A stretch of DNA of 9,315 nt from assembly GCA_947504795.1 (NCBI GenBank), contig CANNJG010000064.1, positions 1-9,315 on the forward strand. Direction: 5' to 3'. Numbering within the stretch: the first letter of the stretch is position 1; each line of letters opens with the position of its first letter. A program made the translations under genes and the position numbers. This DNA is from Legionellaceae bacterium. GTDB lineage: Bacteria; Pseudomonadota; Gammaproteobacteria; Legionellales; Legionellaceae. The notes under the pieces are model-generated. The model was not told the origin of the DNA. It saw only the letters and a list, made by a program, of their open reading frames with translations, and did no database searches. This document shows positions 1-7,866 of the stretch, piece after piece.

Positions 1-1970
1 CGGGTGTCACTGCGGCTGCAATTCGACGCATTAGTGGGTGCAGTGCGGCGGCACTTAAAGCGGCGGGATATACAGCGGAAGAATTAAGAAAAGCTGGTTT
101 TTCTGTTGCCGAATTAAAAGCAGCGGGGTTTACACCTGAGCAACTTCGCCAGGCGGGCTATAGTGCTAAAGAACTGTTGGATGCAGGTTTTAGTCCAGGT
201 GAATTGACAGCTGCTGGATTTTCACAAGCGGATATTGCTGCTGCTGGTTTGCCTGATAGCGAAATTAAAGCAGCCGGCTGTGATCCAGCTGCACTCAAAG
301 TCCTTCGTAATAAAGGCGTGTCTGCGAAGCGTATTCATGAATTAAACGGATGTTCTGCGGACGCATTGCGTAAAGCCGGCTATGGTCTAGAAGAGTTAGC
401 AGCAGCAGGATTCACGCCAGAGCAACTGCTAGCTGCCGGATTTACACCACAAGAATTATCAGCCGCAAATTTAGGAATGAAGCCTGCAGGGGTTTATGCC
501 GCGGGCAGAAAGGCTGACTGCAGCGTGGCGTCACTTCAGGCAGCAAAAGCAATGGGTGTGTCGGCAGCAGAAATCAGACATTCGTTAGGATGCAGCGCTG
601 CCGCAATGAAAGCAGCTGGATATACAGCCGCTGAACTAAAAGAGGCAGGATATAGTGCTGCTGAACTTAAGGTGGCTGGCTTTAGTCCGGCGGAGCTTAA
701 GGCAGCTGGATTTTCAGCTAAGGAATTACGCGCAGCAGGATTTAGTGCAGCGGACCTCAAAGCAGCAGGATTTGATGCGAAAGCTTTAAAAGATGCGGGA
801 TTTAGTGCTGCAGAACTCAAGGCCGCTGGTTTTTCAGCCAGCGATTTGAAAGCAGCAGGATTTAGTGCTAAAGAATTGGCTGCAGCAGGGTTCGGTGCTG
901 CGGATCTAAAAAAAGCAGGGTTTTCAGCTAAGGAATTAAAAGATGCTGGGTTTTCTGGCGCACAGCTTAAAGCCGCTGGATTCTCAAGCAATGATTTATC
1001 ATCCGCTGGATTTTCTTCAAGTGACTCAGCGCTTGCAGATTTAAATGAGTTGCCGATAAACACAGCGAATACTGATAAACTCCCTTCGATTGTTTCGAGG
1101 TCTGACGCTGCTGCCAATTCACAAGCAGCCAATGCAAAAAAATTAGAAAATATTATGGCGGCACAAAAACTACAAATGGCGGATCAACGCTATCAACAAA
1201 AAATACAACAACGAACATCACAAATGCTGGCGGCGGCAAATCAGGCTTTACAAGGTTGGAAAACAGCTCCCCAGCAAGCCTACGCAGCATCAAAAGAAAA
1301 AGGAGATGCTGCTGGTGCTGACCAGAGTGCTGGAAATACGATTCCAGGGGGATTGATAGGTAATTCTGGTCAATTATCGTCCCAAGGTGTCGGTGAGGCA
1401 TTAGGCATCTCCGTTAAAATGGGGGATATTATTTTCGCGGTGATTGATACGTCAATTAATTCGGATGAACCAGGACCAATTTTGGCCTCTGTCGTTTCTG
1501 GTCCGCTAAAAGGATCTAAACTAATAGGGTCGTTTAATCTACCATCCAATTCGGACAAGATGGTGATCACGTTTAATTCACTTTCAATACCGGGGGCGCC
1601 TAAAACAATTTCAATTGCTGCCTTTGCCATTGATCCCAATACGGCGCGCACCGCACTTTCCAGCGAAACGGATCATCATTATCTCAGCCGTTACGGTGCA
1701 TTATTTGCGTCTACTTTTTTAGAAGGGTTTGGTAATGCATTTCAATCGGCTGATACGACGATTACTATTGGAGGTACCGGCGGTACTACGGATACAACTG
1801 TGCAAAATGGTATTGGACGATCTGCATTAGAGAATGCTGTGATTGGCTTGGCGAATGTTGGTAAAGCTTGGGGGCAAGTGGCGCAACAAAATATGTCACG
1901 ACCCACTACTGTTCAGGTATTCGCTGGAACCGGTATTGGTATTTTATTTACTCAAGATTTAACAATATAG
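1..1970 (+). CDS. icmE: IcmE/DotG, type IVB secretion core protein, 3' part (N-terminus outside window)
   Basis: The frame is open from the left edge (first whole codon at base 3) to TAG at 1968-1970, so the true start and the N-terminal membrane segment lie upstream. ATG 177 is an internal Met inside the repeats, not a credible start. About the first 340 visible residues are decapeptide repeats of the form AAGFSAAELK, as known for Legionella DotG. Next comes a Gln/Ala-rich linker (nt ~1110-1310), then a VirB10/TrbI-like domain (nt ~1320-1967) with the segment GDIIFAVIDTSINSDEPGP and the ending VFAGTGIGILFTQDL, typical of VirB10-family C-termini. The homologue in IncI plasmids is TraO. Family role: DotG spans from the inner membrane to the outer-membrane core complex and forms part of the central channel. 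icmG starts 10 bp downstream, consistent with one transcript. The identification is firm; only the total length is unknown. Confidence 0.95.
   Translation, partial: GVTAAAIRRISGCSAAALKAAGYTAEELRKAGFSVAELKAAGFTPEQLRQAGYSAKELLDAGFSPGELTAAGFSQADIAAAGLPDSEIKAAGCDPAALKVLRNKGVSAKRIHELNGCSADALRKAGYGLEELAAAGFTPEQLLAAGFTPQELSAANLGMKPAGVYAAGRKADCSVASLQAAKAMGVSAAEIRHSLGCSAAAMKAAGYTAAELKEAGYSAAELKVAGFSPAELKAAGFSAKELRAAGFSAADLKAAGFDAKALKDAGFSAAELKAAGFSASDLKAAGFSAKELAAAGFGAADLKKAGFSAKELKDAGFSGAQLKAAGFSSNDLSSAGFSSSDSALADLNELPINTANTDKLPSIVSRSDAAANSQAANAKKLENIMAAQKLQMADQRYQQKIQQRTSQMLAAANQALQGWKTAPQQAYAASKEKGDAAGADQSAGNTIPGGLIGNSGQLSSQGVGEALGISVKMGDIIFAVIDTSINSDEPGPILASVVSGPLKGSKLIGSFNLPSNSDKMVITFNSLSIPGAPKTISIAAFAIDPNTARTALSSETDHHYLSRYGALFASTFLEGFGNAFQSADTTITIGGTGGTTDTTVQNGIGRSALENAVIGLANVGKAWGQVAQQNMSRPTTVQVFAGTGIGILFTQDLTI
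3..1026 (+). repeat. Coding decapeptide repeat array inside icmE, with interspersed Cys-containing modules
   Basis: The region is a tandem 30-bp coding repeat with consensus A-A-G-F/Y-S-A-x-E/D-L-K, diverged at DNA level. From about 600 to 1026 the units run almost without interruption (about 14). Upstream the run is broken by a different module, GVSA-x-x-I-x-x-x-x-GCSA followed by A-x-x-KAAGY. It occurs three times, with the GV codon at 3, 315 and 555 (spacings 104 and 80 residues). The second and third copies are preceded by a Cys-led lead-in (CDPAALKVLRNK at 279 and CSVASLQAAKAM at 519). The repeats resemble pentapeptide-like solenoid units, as described for DotG. Their low complexity gives long spurious antisense frames. 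Confidence 0.9.
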
Positions 1971-1980
1971 TGAGCATAAT

Positions 1981-2847
1981 ATGAGCGAACAGGATAAGTT
2001 TAATAGTGAGGAAGAATATCATTTTGTCGATGATCCAGAGCTGATTTCGGCGGAAGACGGATTACACGCTGAAGAAGAAATAAGCGCTAAGCGAGAAGAA
2101 GCGCCCTCTAAAAAACCAGCTTTTGATTTCTCGCAATTAACTAAATTAGAGACTATAACGGCTGCTATAAAACCAGTATTGGAATTGATACAAAAAAATC
2201 TCGTCTTACGTCTGACGCTGATGGTTGGTGTTATTCTTTTTTTAATACTCATTATTTATCGTTGTACCGCTCATCATGGCGATATTGCGCCGCATACGCC
2301 AACAAGGCTAGAAGTAGTGCAACAAATGCAACATCAGCGCCAACTCACTCGGCAATTCGATATGGAAACGACGGGGCTTAATGAATCAATTTCCAAGAAA
2401 AAATTAATCGATTTAGAATCTTCGCAAAGTAATGTGCAAGTGCAAATCAATGCATTGAGCAATCAGGTTTCAGCTGTGAATAGCAATTTCAGCGGTGTGA
2501 CCGAGAATCTTAAACAGCTGAGCGATCAGGTGTCACAACTCGCTGTGGCTTTGCAAGAACAGTCTAGAATCACGGTTGCATTGACTAGCCAATTGCAGAA
2601 GCATGAGAAGAAAAAAATAACCCCTAAAGCTAAACCTAATTTAACGGCGATGCCTCTTGTGCGTTATTTCCTCCAGGCGGTTATTCCAGGGAGAGCTTGG
2701 TTAATTGATTCAAACGGAGATACTTATACCGTTCGTGAAGGTTCAAAAGTAGCCAATTACGGTATGATTCGATATATCGACGCTGAGCGTGGTCGTGTGT
2801 TAACAAGTTCTGGGAAAATCATATCATTTAGTCAGGATGATAATTAA
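1981..2847 (+). CDS. icmG: IcmG/DotF, inner-membrane Dot/Icm core protein
   Basis: The product is 288 residues, close to the usual DotF size. The N-terminus (1-73) is cytoplasmic and acidic, with clusters such as NSEEEYHFVDDPE. One membrane segment follows at about 74-93 (LVLRLTLMVGVILFLILIIY), then a Ser/Gln/Asn-rich segment at about 120-210 with heptad character, likely a periplasmic coiled coil. The C-terminal domain (about 225-288) includes PGRAWLIDSNGDTYTVREG. This bitopic layout and the position between icmE and icmC identify DotF; the IncI plasmid counterpart is TraP. In Legionella DotF associates with DotG and the core complex. ATG 1981 lies 10 bp after the icmE stop. Its Shine-Dalgarno sequence is weak (GTGAG overlapping the icmE stop), suggesting translation partly depends on icmE. 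Confidence 0.93.
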   Translation: MSEQDKFNSEEEYHFVDDPELISAEDGLHAEEEISAKREEAPSKKPAFDFSQLTKLETITAAIKPVLELIQKNLVLRLTLMVGVILFLILIIYRCTAHHGDIAPHTPTRLEVVQQMQHQRQLTRQFDMETTGLNESISKKKLIDLESSQSNVQVQINALSNQVSAVNSNFSGVTENLKQLSDQVSQLAVALQEQSRITVALTSQLQKHEKKKITPKAKPNLTAMPLVRYFLQAVIPGRAWLIDSNGDTYTVREGSKVANYGMIRYIDAERGRVLTSSGKIISFSQDDN

Positions 2848-2910
2848 ATGATTAATAGCCCCTTGTGGCGTTTTGTAAATTCCTTTTTATGTAGGCAAAA
2901 TAAAGCTTAG
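2848..2910 (+). CDS. Possible 20-residue ORF directly after the icmG stop
   Basis: An ATG abuts the icmG TAA (TAAATG) and opens 20 codons (MINSPLWRFVNSFLCRQNKA) to TAG 2908-2910. It has no Shine-Dalgarno sequence of its own, so any expression would come from reinitiation after icmG. I recognise no family, and an ORF this short can arise by chance. It is listed because it fills much of the 118-bp gap before icmC. Confidence 0.12.
   Translation: MINSPLWRFVNSFLCRQNKA
2873..2901 (+). promoter_or_regulatory. Weak candidate sigma-70-type promoter upstream of icmC
   Basis: TTGTAA (2873-2878) and CAAAAT (2896-2901) are 17 bp apart, each matching 4 of 6 consensus bases, and lie about 65 bp before the icmC start. 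The 118-bp icmG-icmC gap would leave room for a separate promoter. AT-rich sequence gives such matches easily. Confidence 0.18.
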
Positions 2911-2965
2911 AAGGGCAGCGAATAGAATTCATGAAGCGTTATACTAACATATGAGATAGAGAATT

Positions 2966-3505
2966 ATGAGCGACACAGATACTTGGTATGCAGGAGCGGA
3001 AGATATTTTAGCGAATATTGCTACGTCCTTGGTGCCTATCGAAAAAATGTTGACAGGAGCAGCCTATCTCATCGGGTTGGCTTTTGCGATTAAAGCACTC
3101 ATGACGCTGAAAACTCATGGAGAGCAACGCAGCAGCATGTCAGGAACGGGTAATATTAAAGAAGCCGGTATGTACCTATTTGTCGCTTCGATGTTGTTGT
3201 ACTATCCAACGGCATTCCAGGCTTTGATGAATTCCACATTCGGTTATGAAACTGTATTGTCATATGACTCATCGGGATCTACCTGGTTATCTAGTGCAAC
3301 AGGTAGCACGTTGACTTCGATCATTCAAATTGTTGGATTAATTGCATTTATTCGCGGTTGGCTTTTAATTGCACGTTCTTCTGCACAGGGGCAATCACCC
3401 GGGGGGATGGGCAAAGGATTAATGCATGTATTTGGTGGTATTTTGGGGATGAATGTTGTAGGTACTTTGCAAGTATTTTACAACACTCTATTTGGTACAA
3501 GTTAA
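2966..3505 (+). CDS. icmC: IcmC/DotE, small polytopic Dot/Icm membrane protein
   Basis: The product is 179 residues, about the usual DotE length. It has four hydrophobic segments at about 29-48, 67-86, 116-136 and 152-172. The first part, KMLTGAAYLIGLAFAIKAL, and the motif YYPTAFQALMNSTFG are typical of the IcmC/IcmD family. The same pattern recurs in IcmD encoded next. The IncI plasmid counterpart is TraQ. DotE is required for Dot/Icm secretion and sits in the inner membrane; its exact mechanical role is not settled. ATG 2966 is preceded by a purine stretch (GAGATAGAGA) acting as a modest ribosome binding site. Nearby upstream ATGs (2931, 2951) run into stops within a few codons, which supports this start. 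Confidence 0.92.
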   Translation: MSDTDTWYAGAEDILANIATSLVPIEKMLTGAAYLIGLAFAIKALMTLKTHGEQRSSMSGTGNIKEAGMYLFVASMLLYYPTAFQALMNSTFGYETVLSYDSSGSTWLSSATGSTLTSIIQIVGLIAFIRGWLLIARSSAQGQSPGGMGKGLMHVFGGILGMNVVGTLQVFYNTLFGTS

Positions 3506-3560
3506 TGTGTGCCTTTTCGTGGTCTCAACCGGCACTCAAATCCCACATTTATAAGAGTTT

Positions 3561-3572
3561 TAGCAATTGCTA
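3561..3572. promoter_or_regulatory. Perfect 12-bp palindrome TAGCAATTGCTA in the icmC-icmD gap
   Basis: TAGCAATTGCTA is fully self-complementary and lies 56 bp after the icmC stop and upstream of the candidate icmD promoter. A second, AT-rich dyad (CTTAATTTAAG, 3584-3594) follows 12 bp later. Position and symmetry suit a dimeric regulator's operator, but no known operator consensus is recognised. Confidence 0.25.
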
Positions 3573-3606
3573 TGAATAGATAACTTAATTTAAGCCGTTT
3601 GTAGCA

Positions 3607-3635
3607 TTGAACAGCGCACAGACCTGAGGTAGTAT
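3607..3635 (+). promoter_or_regulatory. Candidate promoter for icmD and downstream genes
   Basis: TTGAAC (3607-3612) and TAGTAT (3630-3635) are separated by 17 bp, each with 4 of 6 matches to sigma-70 consensus. They lie in the 242-bp non-coding gap between icmC and icmD. Directly downstream, CTTAATTAT (3636-3644) resembles one half of the PmrA box known from Legionella and Coxiella (cTTAATatT). The second half at the expected 11-bp spacing is missing, so PmrA control is not supported. Confidence 0.3.
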
Positions 3636-3672
3636 CTTAATTATAGATGTCTGTTAAACCATAGGGATACTC

Positions 3673-3732
3673 ATGAGAGGTATTAATGAGTATTTGTTGT
3701 GCGTATGTAAGAGGTTAATCGCACTTTTTTAA
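3673..3732 (+). CDS. Possible 19-residue leader ORF upstream of icmD
   Basis: ATG 3673 opens 19 codons (MRGINEYLLCVCKRLIALF) ending at TAA 3730-3732, 15 bp before the icmD start. A Shine-Dalgarno-like AGGGA lies a few bases upstream of the ATG. The C-terminal half is hydrophobic with two cysteines. It could be a leader peptide or a chance ORF; nothing in the sequence shows an attenuator hairpin. Confidence 0.15.
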   Translation: MRGINEYLLCVCKRLIALF

Positions 3733-3747
3733 ATTTGAGGAGATATA

Positions 3748-4143
3748 ATGAGAAAAATAATCCATTCTAAAAGCGCATTAGGTGTAGCAGCATCGCTGGC
3801 GTGTCTCGCCGGCGTTTGTATTTCTGGAGATGTTTTTGCTGTTGGCGGCGAGACCCTAGGTTCTATGGCCTCTACAATGACATCATCATTTAGTAGTGTC
3901 GGTAAGTTGATAACTGGGGCCTCGTATGTCGGTGGTTTGGCCTCAATCATAACGTCTATTTTACAATTTAAGCAACACAAAGATAACCCTTCACAGACGC
4001 CTATTGGTAAGCCGATTGGTCTTGTTTTTATTGGTGCGGCATTATTATTTTTACCAACAGTGATTAGTGTTACAGGGAATACCCTATTCTCTGGAGGTGG
4101 CTCGACTGCTGGTCCGACAGGCACGGAGATTCAAAAATCATAA
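3748..4143 (+). CDS. icmD: IcmD/DotP, small Dot/Icm membrane protein
   Basis: The product is 131 residues, the usual size of DotP. Residues 1-31 look like a signal peptide: a basic start (MRKIIHSK), a hydrophobic core, and a likely cleavage after VFA at 31. Two hydrophobic segments follow at about 52-73 and 90-108. The segment KLITGASYVGGLASIITSI and the later FLPTVISVTGNTLFS match IcmC's KMLTGAAYLIGLA and YYPTAFQALMNSTFG, so the two are paralogues. The IncI counterpart is TraR. DotP is one of the required Dot/Icm membrane components; its precise role is unclear. A strong Shine-Dalgarno sequence, GAGGAGA at 3737-3743, fixes the start. The 242-bp gap upstream suggests an additional promoter. 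icmJ begins 13 bp downstream. Confidence 0.93.
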   Translation: MRKIIHSKSALGVAASLACLAGVCISGDVFAVGGETLGSMASTMTSSFSSVGKLITGASYVGGLASIITSILQFKQHKDNPSQTPIGKPIGLVFIGAALLFLPTVISVTGNTLFSGGGSTAGPTGTEIQKS

Positions 4144-4156
4144 TAGGCTGTGAAGT

Positions 4157-4804
4157 ATGAACGAACGCAATCCCTATGCATCGAATCTTAAATTGATGGC
4201 CTCCCCTGGTGCATGGCGATTGTATTCGGCAAGAAAATCTGACGCGCGATTTCGTCTCTATGAAACAAAAGTGTTCCAGCGTGACGCATACACCTGCCAG
4301 TTTTGTGGATTTCAGGCACAAATTTACCAGGATGTCATTAATTTAGACGGTAACTATAATAACAACAAAATGAATAACCTGGTAACATCTTGTTGTTTCT
4401 GTGCCCAATGCTTTTTTCTTGAATCGGTTGGTGTTGGCGGTTACGGCGGAGGTACGTTGGTTTATGCACCAGAATTGACACAAGCCGAGCTTAATGTGCT
4501 GTGTCATGTATTATTCTGCGCCATCACCAATAATACAGGGTATAAATCAAGTGCACAGACCATCTATTTAGGATTTAAATCTCGATCCCAACAGGTTGAG
4601 GAAAAATTTGGGGAAGGAACGTCCGATCCTGCCATCTTTGGACACCTATTAATTGATTCGGGTACGACTACTCCGGAACAATGGGATAAAGTATTAGGCG
4701 GTATTCGTTTATTACCTTCAAGAGCGCGATTTCGCAAGCAAATTGAAGGATGGGCTGCGAATGCTTTGGAAGAAATTGCTGTAAAACCAGCGACGACTTC
4801 CTGA
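4157..4804 (+). CDS. icmJ: IcmJ/DotN, zinc-finger/HNH-like component of the coupling-protein complex
   Basis: The product is 215 residues, close to the family length. The N-terminal half has an HNH-like layout: RDAYTCQFCGF (C47, C50) followed by NNLVTSCCFCAQC (C79, C80, C82, C85). Paired Cys-x-x-Cys knuckles of this kind bind zinc. The histidines that would give an HNH nuclease its active site are not seen at the usual place: the sequence between the knuckles reads INLDGNYNNNKMNNLV. A structural rather than nuclease role is therefore expected. In Legionella, DotN binds the DotL (IcmO) coupling ATPase with IcmS/IcmW and LvgA; the IncI counterpart is TraT. The start ATG has only a weak Shine-Dalgarno sequence (GTGAAG), 13 bp after icmD, consistent with coupling. 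icmB begins 32 bp downstream. Confidence 0.92.
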   Translation: MNERNPYASNLKLMASPGAWRLYSARKSDARFRLYETKVFQRDAYTCQFCGFQAQIYQDVINLDGNYNNNKMNNLVTSCCFCAQCFFLESVGVGGYGGGTLVYAPELTQAELNVLCHVLFCAITNNTGYKSSAQTIYLGFKSRSQQVEEKFGEGTSDPAIFGHLLIDSGTTTPEQWDKVLGGIRLLPSRARFRKQIEGWAANALEEIAVKPATTS

Positions 4805-4836
4805 AAGTGGTTTTTTGGGCTATGGAGAGTGTGTAA

Positions 4837-7800
4837 ATGGCAACTTGGGCAGAGTCATTTTTTGGGGGAGTTGATACATTTTTTGCCTGGTTAAGTACTT
4901 CTCTGAAGCAAACCACCGCTTCTTATTGCGAGTTAGAAACAGCAGATAGCTCCACAGTTTTAGTGAATCATGATGGTTCTCTCCTCACCTTGATTCGTAT
5001 TGAAGGAACGACGTCTTTAATCGGTACTGATGAATTTGACAACATGGTTCAAGGATTAACGAATGCCTTTCAGGGCGCAATGGGCAGGCCGGGGCATGCT
5101 TTGCAAGTCTATTTTAGTCACGATAAGCAAAATATTAAAAAAAATATTGAATCGATTTATCAACCTGCCCACGATACAGCACACCGCTTAAACATTAATT
5201 TAGATGATTTGTTTAAAGAACGTGCCAATTATATTTCTCAGTATTGTTCAGAAGAGCGTTTATTCATGGTCTTGATTACCCGGCCTTTTAATTTGCCCGC
5301 TGAGCAATTAAAAATTGCCAATAAGAAGAAATTTAACACCATTCGTGATGAAAAAATACCAGCTTTTCGGAATGTTCAAGCAATCCATGCTGCGATTCCT
5401 GAGATTAGAGATACGCATAGTGCCTATGTCCGTTCAATTTTAAACGATTTAGAACAATATCATATTCTAGCAAGAGAAATGAATGCCCATGAAGCCGTCC
5501 ATGCTATCCGCATGACAGCTGATCCTGATTTTACCGCGCCGGAATGGAAAGCGACATTACCGGGGGATACGACTACCGTCACAGAGATTAATAACTTCGA
5601 AGGCGATGTGTCTGATTTGTTATGGCCCTCACTGGCGAAACAAGTCATTCCCCGAGATGCCACCCTCTTAGATCGTCGCACAGTCCAGGTCGGTGATAAA
5701 ATATACTCATCTGTTTATATTGATCTATTCCCGAAAGATGTCCGCCCCTTTAATATCTTATTTGCACGTCTTGTACCGACTCATATTCCGTGGAGAATCT
5801 CATTTTTTATTGAAAGTGAGGCGTTGAATACAGTCGGCTTAAAAGGCATGTTGTCGGCAGTATTAAGTTTTTCCTCTCCTCAAAATCGTTTAATTAGTGA
5901 TTCCGTGAATTTACTAAAACATATTAGTTTAAATACGGATGAAGCAATTGTGCGTTTGCGGGTTATAGCGACGACTTGGGCGAATGAAGGAGAAGACGAT
6001 TTATTACGTCGGCGAGCGTCAGAATTAGTGAAAGCTATTCAAGGCTGGGGAAGTACAGATGTGTCGGAAATGTGTGGGGATCCTTTTGCAGGATTCGCTG
6101 CGTCAATGCTAGCCACGACAACAAATAGCCCAGCCACGCCCACGGTTGCTCCGTTATCCGAGGTGATATCAATGCTGCCGCTTACGCGACCTGCTTCTCC
6201 TTGGGAAAAGGGGGCTTTATTGTTGCGTTCACCAGATGGCAAATTATGGCCATTTCAACCAGGGTCGAACCAGCAAACGACCTGGATTGATCTGGTGTAT
6301 GCTCGTCCTGGGTCGGGTAAGTCTGTGTTATCAAATGCACAAAATTTAGCTTTATGTTTGTCAGCCGGTTTGACGCGGTTACCAAGAATTGCCATTATTG
6401 ATATCGGGCCGTCGAGCTCGGGACTTATTTCATTATTGAAAGAAGCCTTACAACCAGAAGATCGTCATTTGGTTGCTTATCACCGATTACGGATGACGCC
6501 AGAATACTCGATTAATCCTTTCGATACACAATTGGGCTGTCGTTATCCTACTGCGTCAGAACGTTCATTTTTAGTCAATTTCTTAACGTTGTTGACGACT
6601 CCTTTGGGTTCGGTGAAACCGTATGATGCCATGCCCGATCTCGTCGGTATGGTGGTTGATGAACTGTATAAAAGCATGACAGATGATGTGAAGCCAGCCC
6701 CATACGCTGTAGGTGTGGAAGAATTTGTTGATAGTGTTTTGGAAGAAATTGGCTTCGTGCGTGATTCAAAATCGACGTGGTGGGAAGTGACCGATGCATT
6801 ATATTCTGCTGGATTTATCCACGAAGCTTTATTGGCACAACGCTACGCGATGCCATTATTGGCAGATGCCGCTTCCATTTGCCGTTCACCGTCGATTGAA
6901 GATTTATATGAGAAAGTGACAGCGCCTACGGGGGAATCGTTAATCAATTCGTTTTCGAGAATGATTTCGGGTGCCATCCGTGAATATCCAATTCTATCGC
7001 GAGTTACAGCATTTGATATTGGTGATGCCCGCGTCGTGTCTTTGGATTTAGATGAAGTCGCTAAAAGTGGTGGCGAAGCTGCGGATCGTCAAACCTCGGT
7101 AATGTATATGTTGGCTCGCTATATGATGGCACGTCATTATTATTTGACAGAAGAAAGTTTGACGAACGTTCCGGACCAATATAAACCCTACCACAAACAA
7201 CGCGTCACAGAAATCCGTGAAGATCCCAAACGGATTGTTTATGATGAGTTCCATAGAACTTCTAAATCGTCAGCGGTACGTGACCAAGTTATTGTTGATA
7301 TGCGTGAGGGTCGAAAATGGAATGTGCAAATCTCTTTGCTCTCGCAGTCTCTTGACGACTTTGATCCGGTTATGATTGATTTCGCTACTGCAATTTTTAT
7401 TATGGATGCAGGCCCCGCACAAACGATGCAAAAAACATGTGAAATTTTTGGATTATCGGAAACGGCAAAAACAGCCTTACGGACCCAAGTTCATGGTCCT
7501 CGTCATGGGGGCGCTACTTTTTTAGCTCAGTTTTCAACGAAAATGGGTATTAATATTCAATTGTTGACTTTAACGTTAGGACCCGTTGAATTATGGGCAT
7601 TTAGTACTACTGCAGAAGATGCGAGCGTACGTAACCAATTATATCGTCACATTGGTCCCTCCGAAGCCCGTCGATTCTTGGCCGCGCTGTTTCCAAATGG
7701 TTCAGTTACTAAAGAGCTGACAGAGCGTTTAAATAAAATGAAATCGGCAGGAGCTTTTATAGAAGAAGACGGCCAATCCTCGATTGTAGAAGAATTAGTT

Positions 7801-7866
7801 AAAGATATCCTCAAAGCTTATTCGCATAATCCTCATACCAAAACTTTAATTTTGGGCACAGAATAG
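4837..7866 (+). CDS. icmB: IcmB/DotO, VirB4-family ATPase of the Dot/Icm system
   Basis: The product is 1009 residues, essentially the full length of this family. The N-terminal half is VirB4-like. The C-terminal ATPase domain has Walker A ARPGSGKS at 489-496 (Lys495, Ser496), Walker B RIVYDEFHR at 799-807 (Asp803, Glu804), an arginine-containing segment MREGRKWN at about 822-829, and SLLSQSLDDFD at 833-843 with the conserved Gln837. All key catalytic residues are present, so the enzyme should be active. DotO assembles at the cytoplasmic face of the inner membrane and, with DotB, powers assembly and transport; the IncI counterpart is TraU. ATG 4837 has a good Shine-Dalgarno sequence, GGAGAG at 4824-4829, 7 bp upstream. 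The stop TAG overlaps the GTG start of the next gene. Confidence 0.96.
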   Translation: MATWAESFFGGVDTFFAWLSTSLKQTTASYCELETADSSTVLVNHDGSLLTLIRIEGTTSLIGTDEFDNMVQGLTNAFQGAMGRPGHALQVYFSHDKQNIKKNIESIYQPAHDTAHRLNINLDDLFKERANYISQYCSEERLFMVLITRPFNLPAEQLKIANKKKFNTIRDEKIPAFRNVQAIHAAIPEIRDTHSAYVRSILNDLEQYHILAREMNAHEAVHAIRMTADPDFTAPEWKATLPGDTTTVTEINNFEGDVSDLLWPSLAKQVIPRDATLLDRRTVQVGDKIYSSVYIDLFPKDVRPFNILFARLVPTHIPWRISFFIESEALNTVGLKGMLSAVLSFSSPQNRLISDSVNLLKHISLNTDEAIVRLRVIATTWANEGEDDLLRRRASELVKAIQGWGSTDVSEMCGDPFAGFAASMLATTTNSPATPTVAPLSEVISMLPLTRPASPWEKGALLLRSPDGKLWPFQPGSNQQTTWIDLVYARPGSGKSVLSNAQNLALCLSAGLTRLPRIAIIDIGPSSSGLISLLKEALQPEDRHLVAYHRLRMTPEYSINPFDTQLGCRYPTASERSFLVNFLTLLTTPLGSVKPYDAMPDLVGMVVDELYKSMTDDVKPAPYAVGVEEFVDSVLEEIGFVRDSKSTWWEVTDALYSAGFIHEALLAQRYAMPLLADAASICRSPSIEDLYEKVTAPTGESLINSFSRMISGAIREYPILSRVTAFDIGDARVVSLDLDEVAKSGGEAADRQTSVMYMLARYMMARHYYLTEESLTNVPDQYKPYHKQRVTEIREDPKRIVYDEFHRTSKSSAVRDQVIVDMREGRKWNVQISLLSQSLDDFDPVMIDFATAIFIMDAGPAQTMQKTCEIFGLSETAKTALRTQVHGPRHGGATFLAQFSTKMGINIQLLTLTLGPVELWAFSTTAEDASVRNQLYRHIGPSEARRFLAALFPNGSVTKELTERLNKMKSAGAFIEEDGQSSIVEELVKDILKAYSHNPHTKTLILGTE

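Noticed and set aside
3..1026. Tandem repeats as a CRISPR array
   Set aside because: The 30-bp periodicity is a coding decapeptide repeat with an open frame throughout and no unique spacers.
536..1132. 198-codon minus-strand open frame opposite icmE
   Set aside because: It is the antisense reading of the decapeptide repeats; its Asn-Pro-Ala periodicity mirrors the sense repeat, so the long frame is a by-product of codon composition.
3358..3579. 73-codon plus-strand frame overlapping the end of icmC
   Set aside because: Most of it is an out-of-frame reading of icmC; the icmC frame has clear membrane segments and family motifs.
3584..3644. PmrA-type tandem regulatory box upstream of icmD
   Set aside because: Only isolated CTTAAT half-sites are present, about 52 bp apart; the tandem copy at the required 11-bp spacing is absent.
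3729..4124. 131-codon minus-strand open frame opposite icmD
   Set aside because: It lies wholly antisense to a well-supported gene with a strong ribosome binding site, and shows no recognisable domain.
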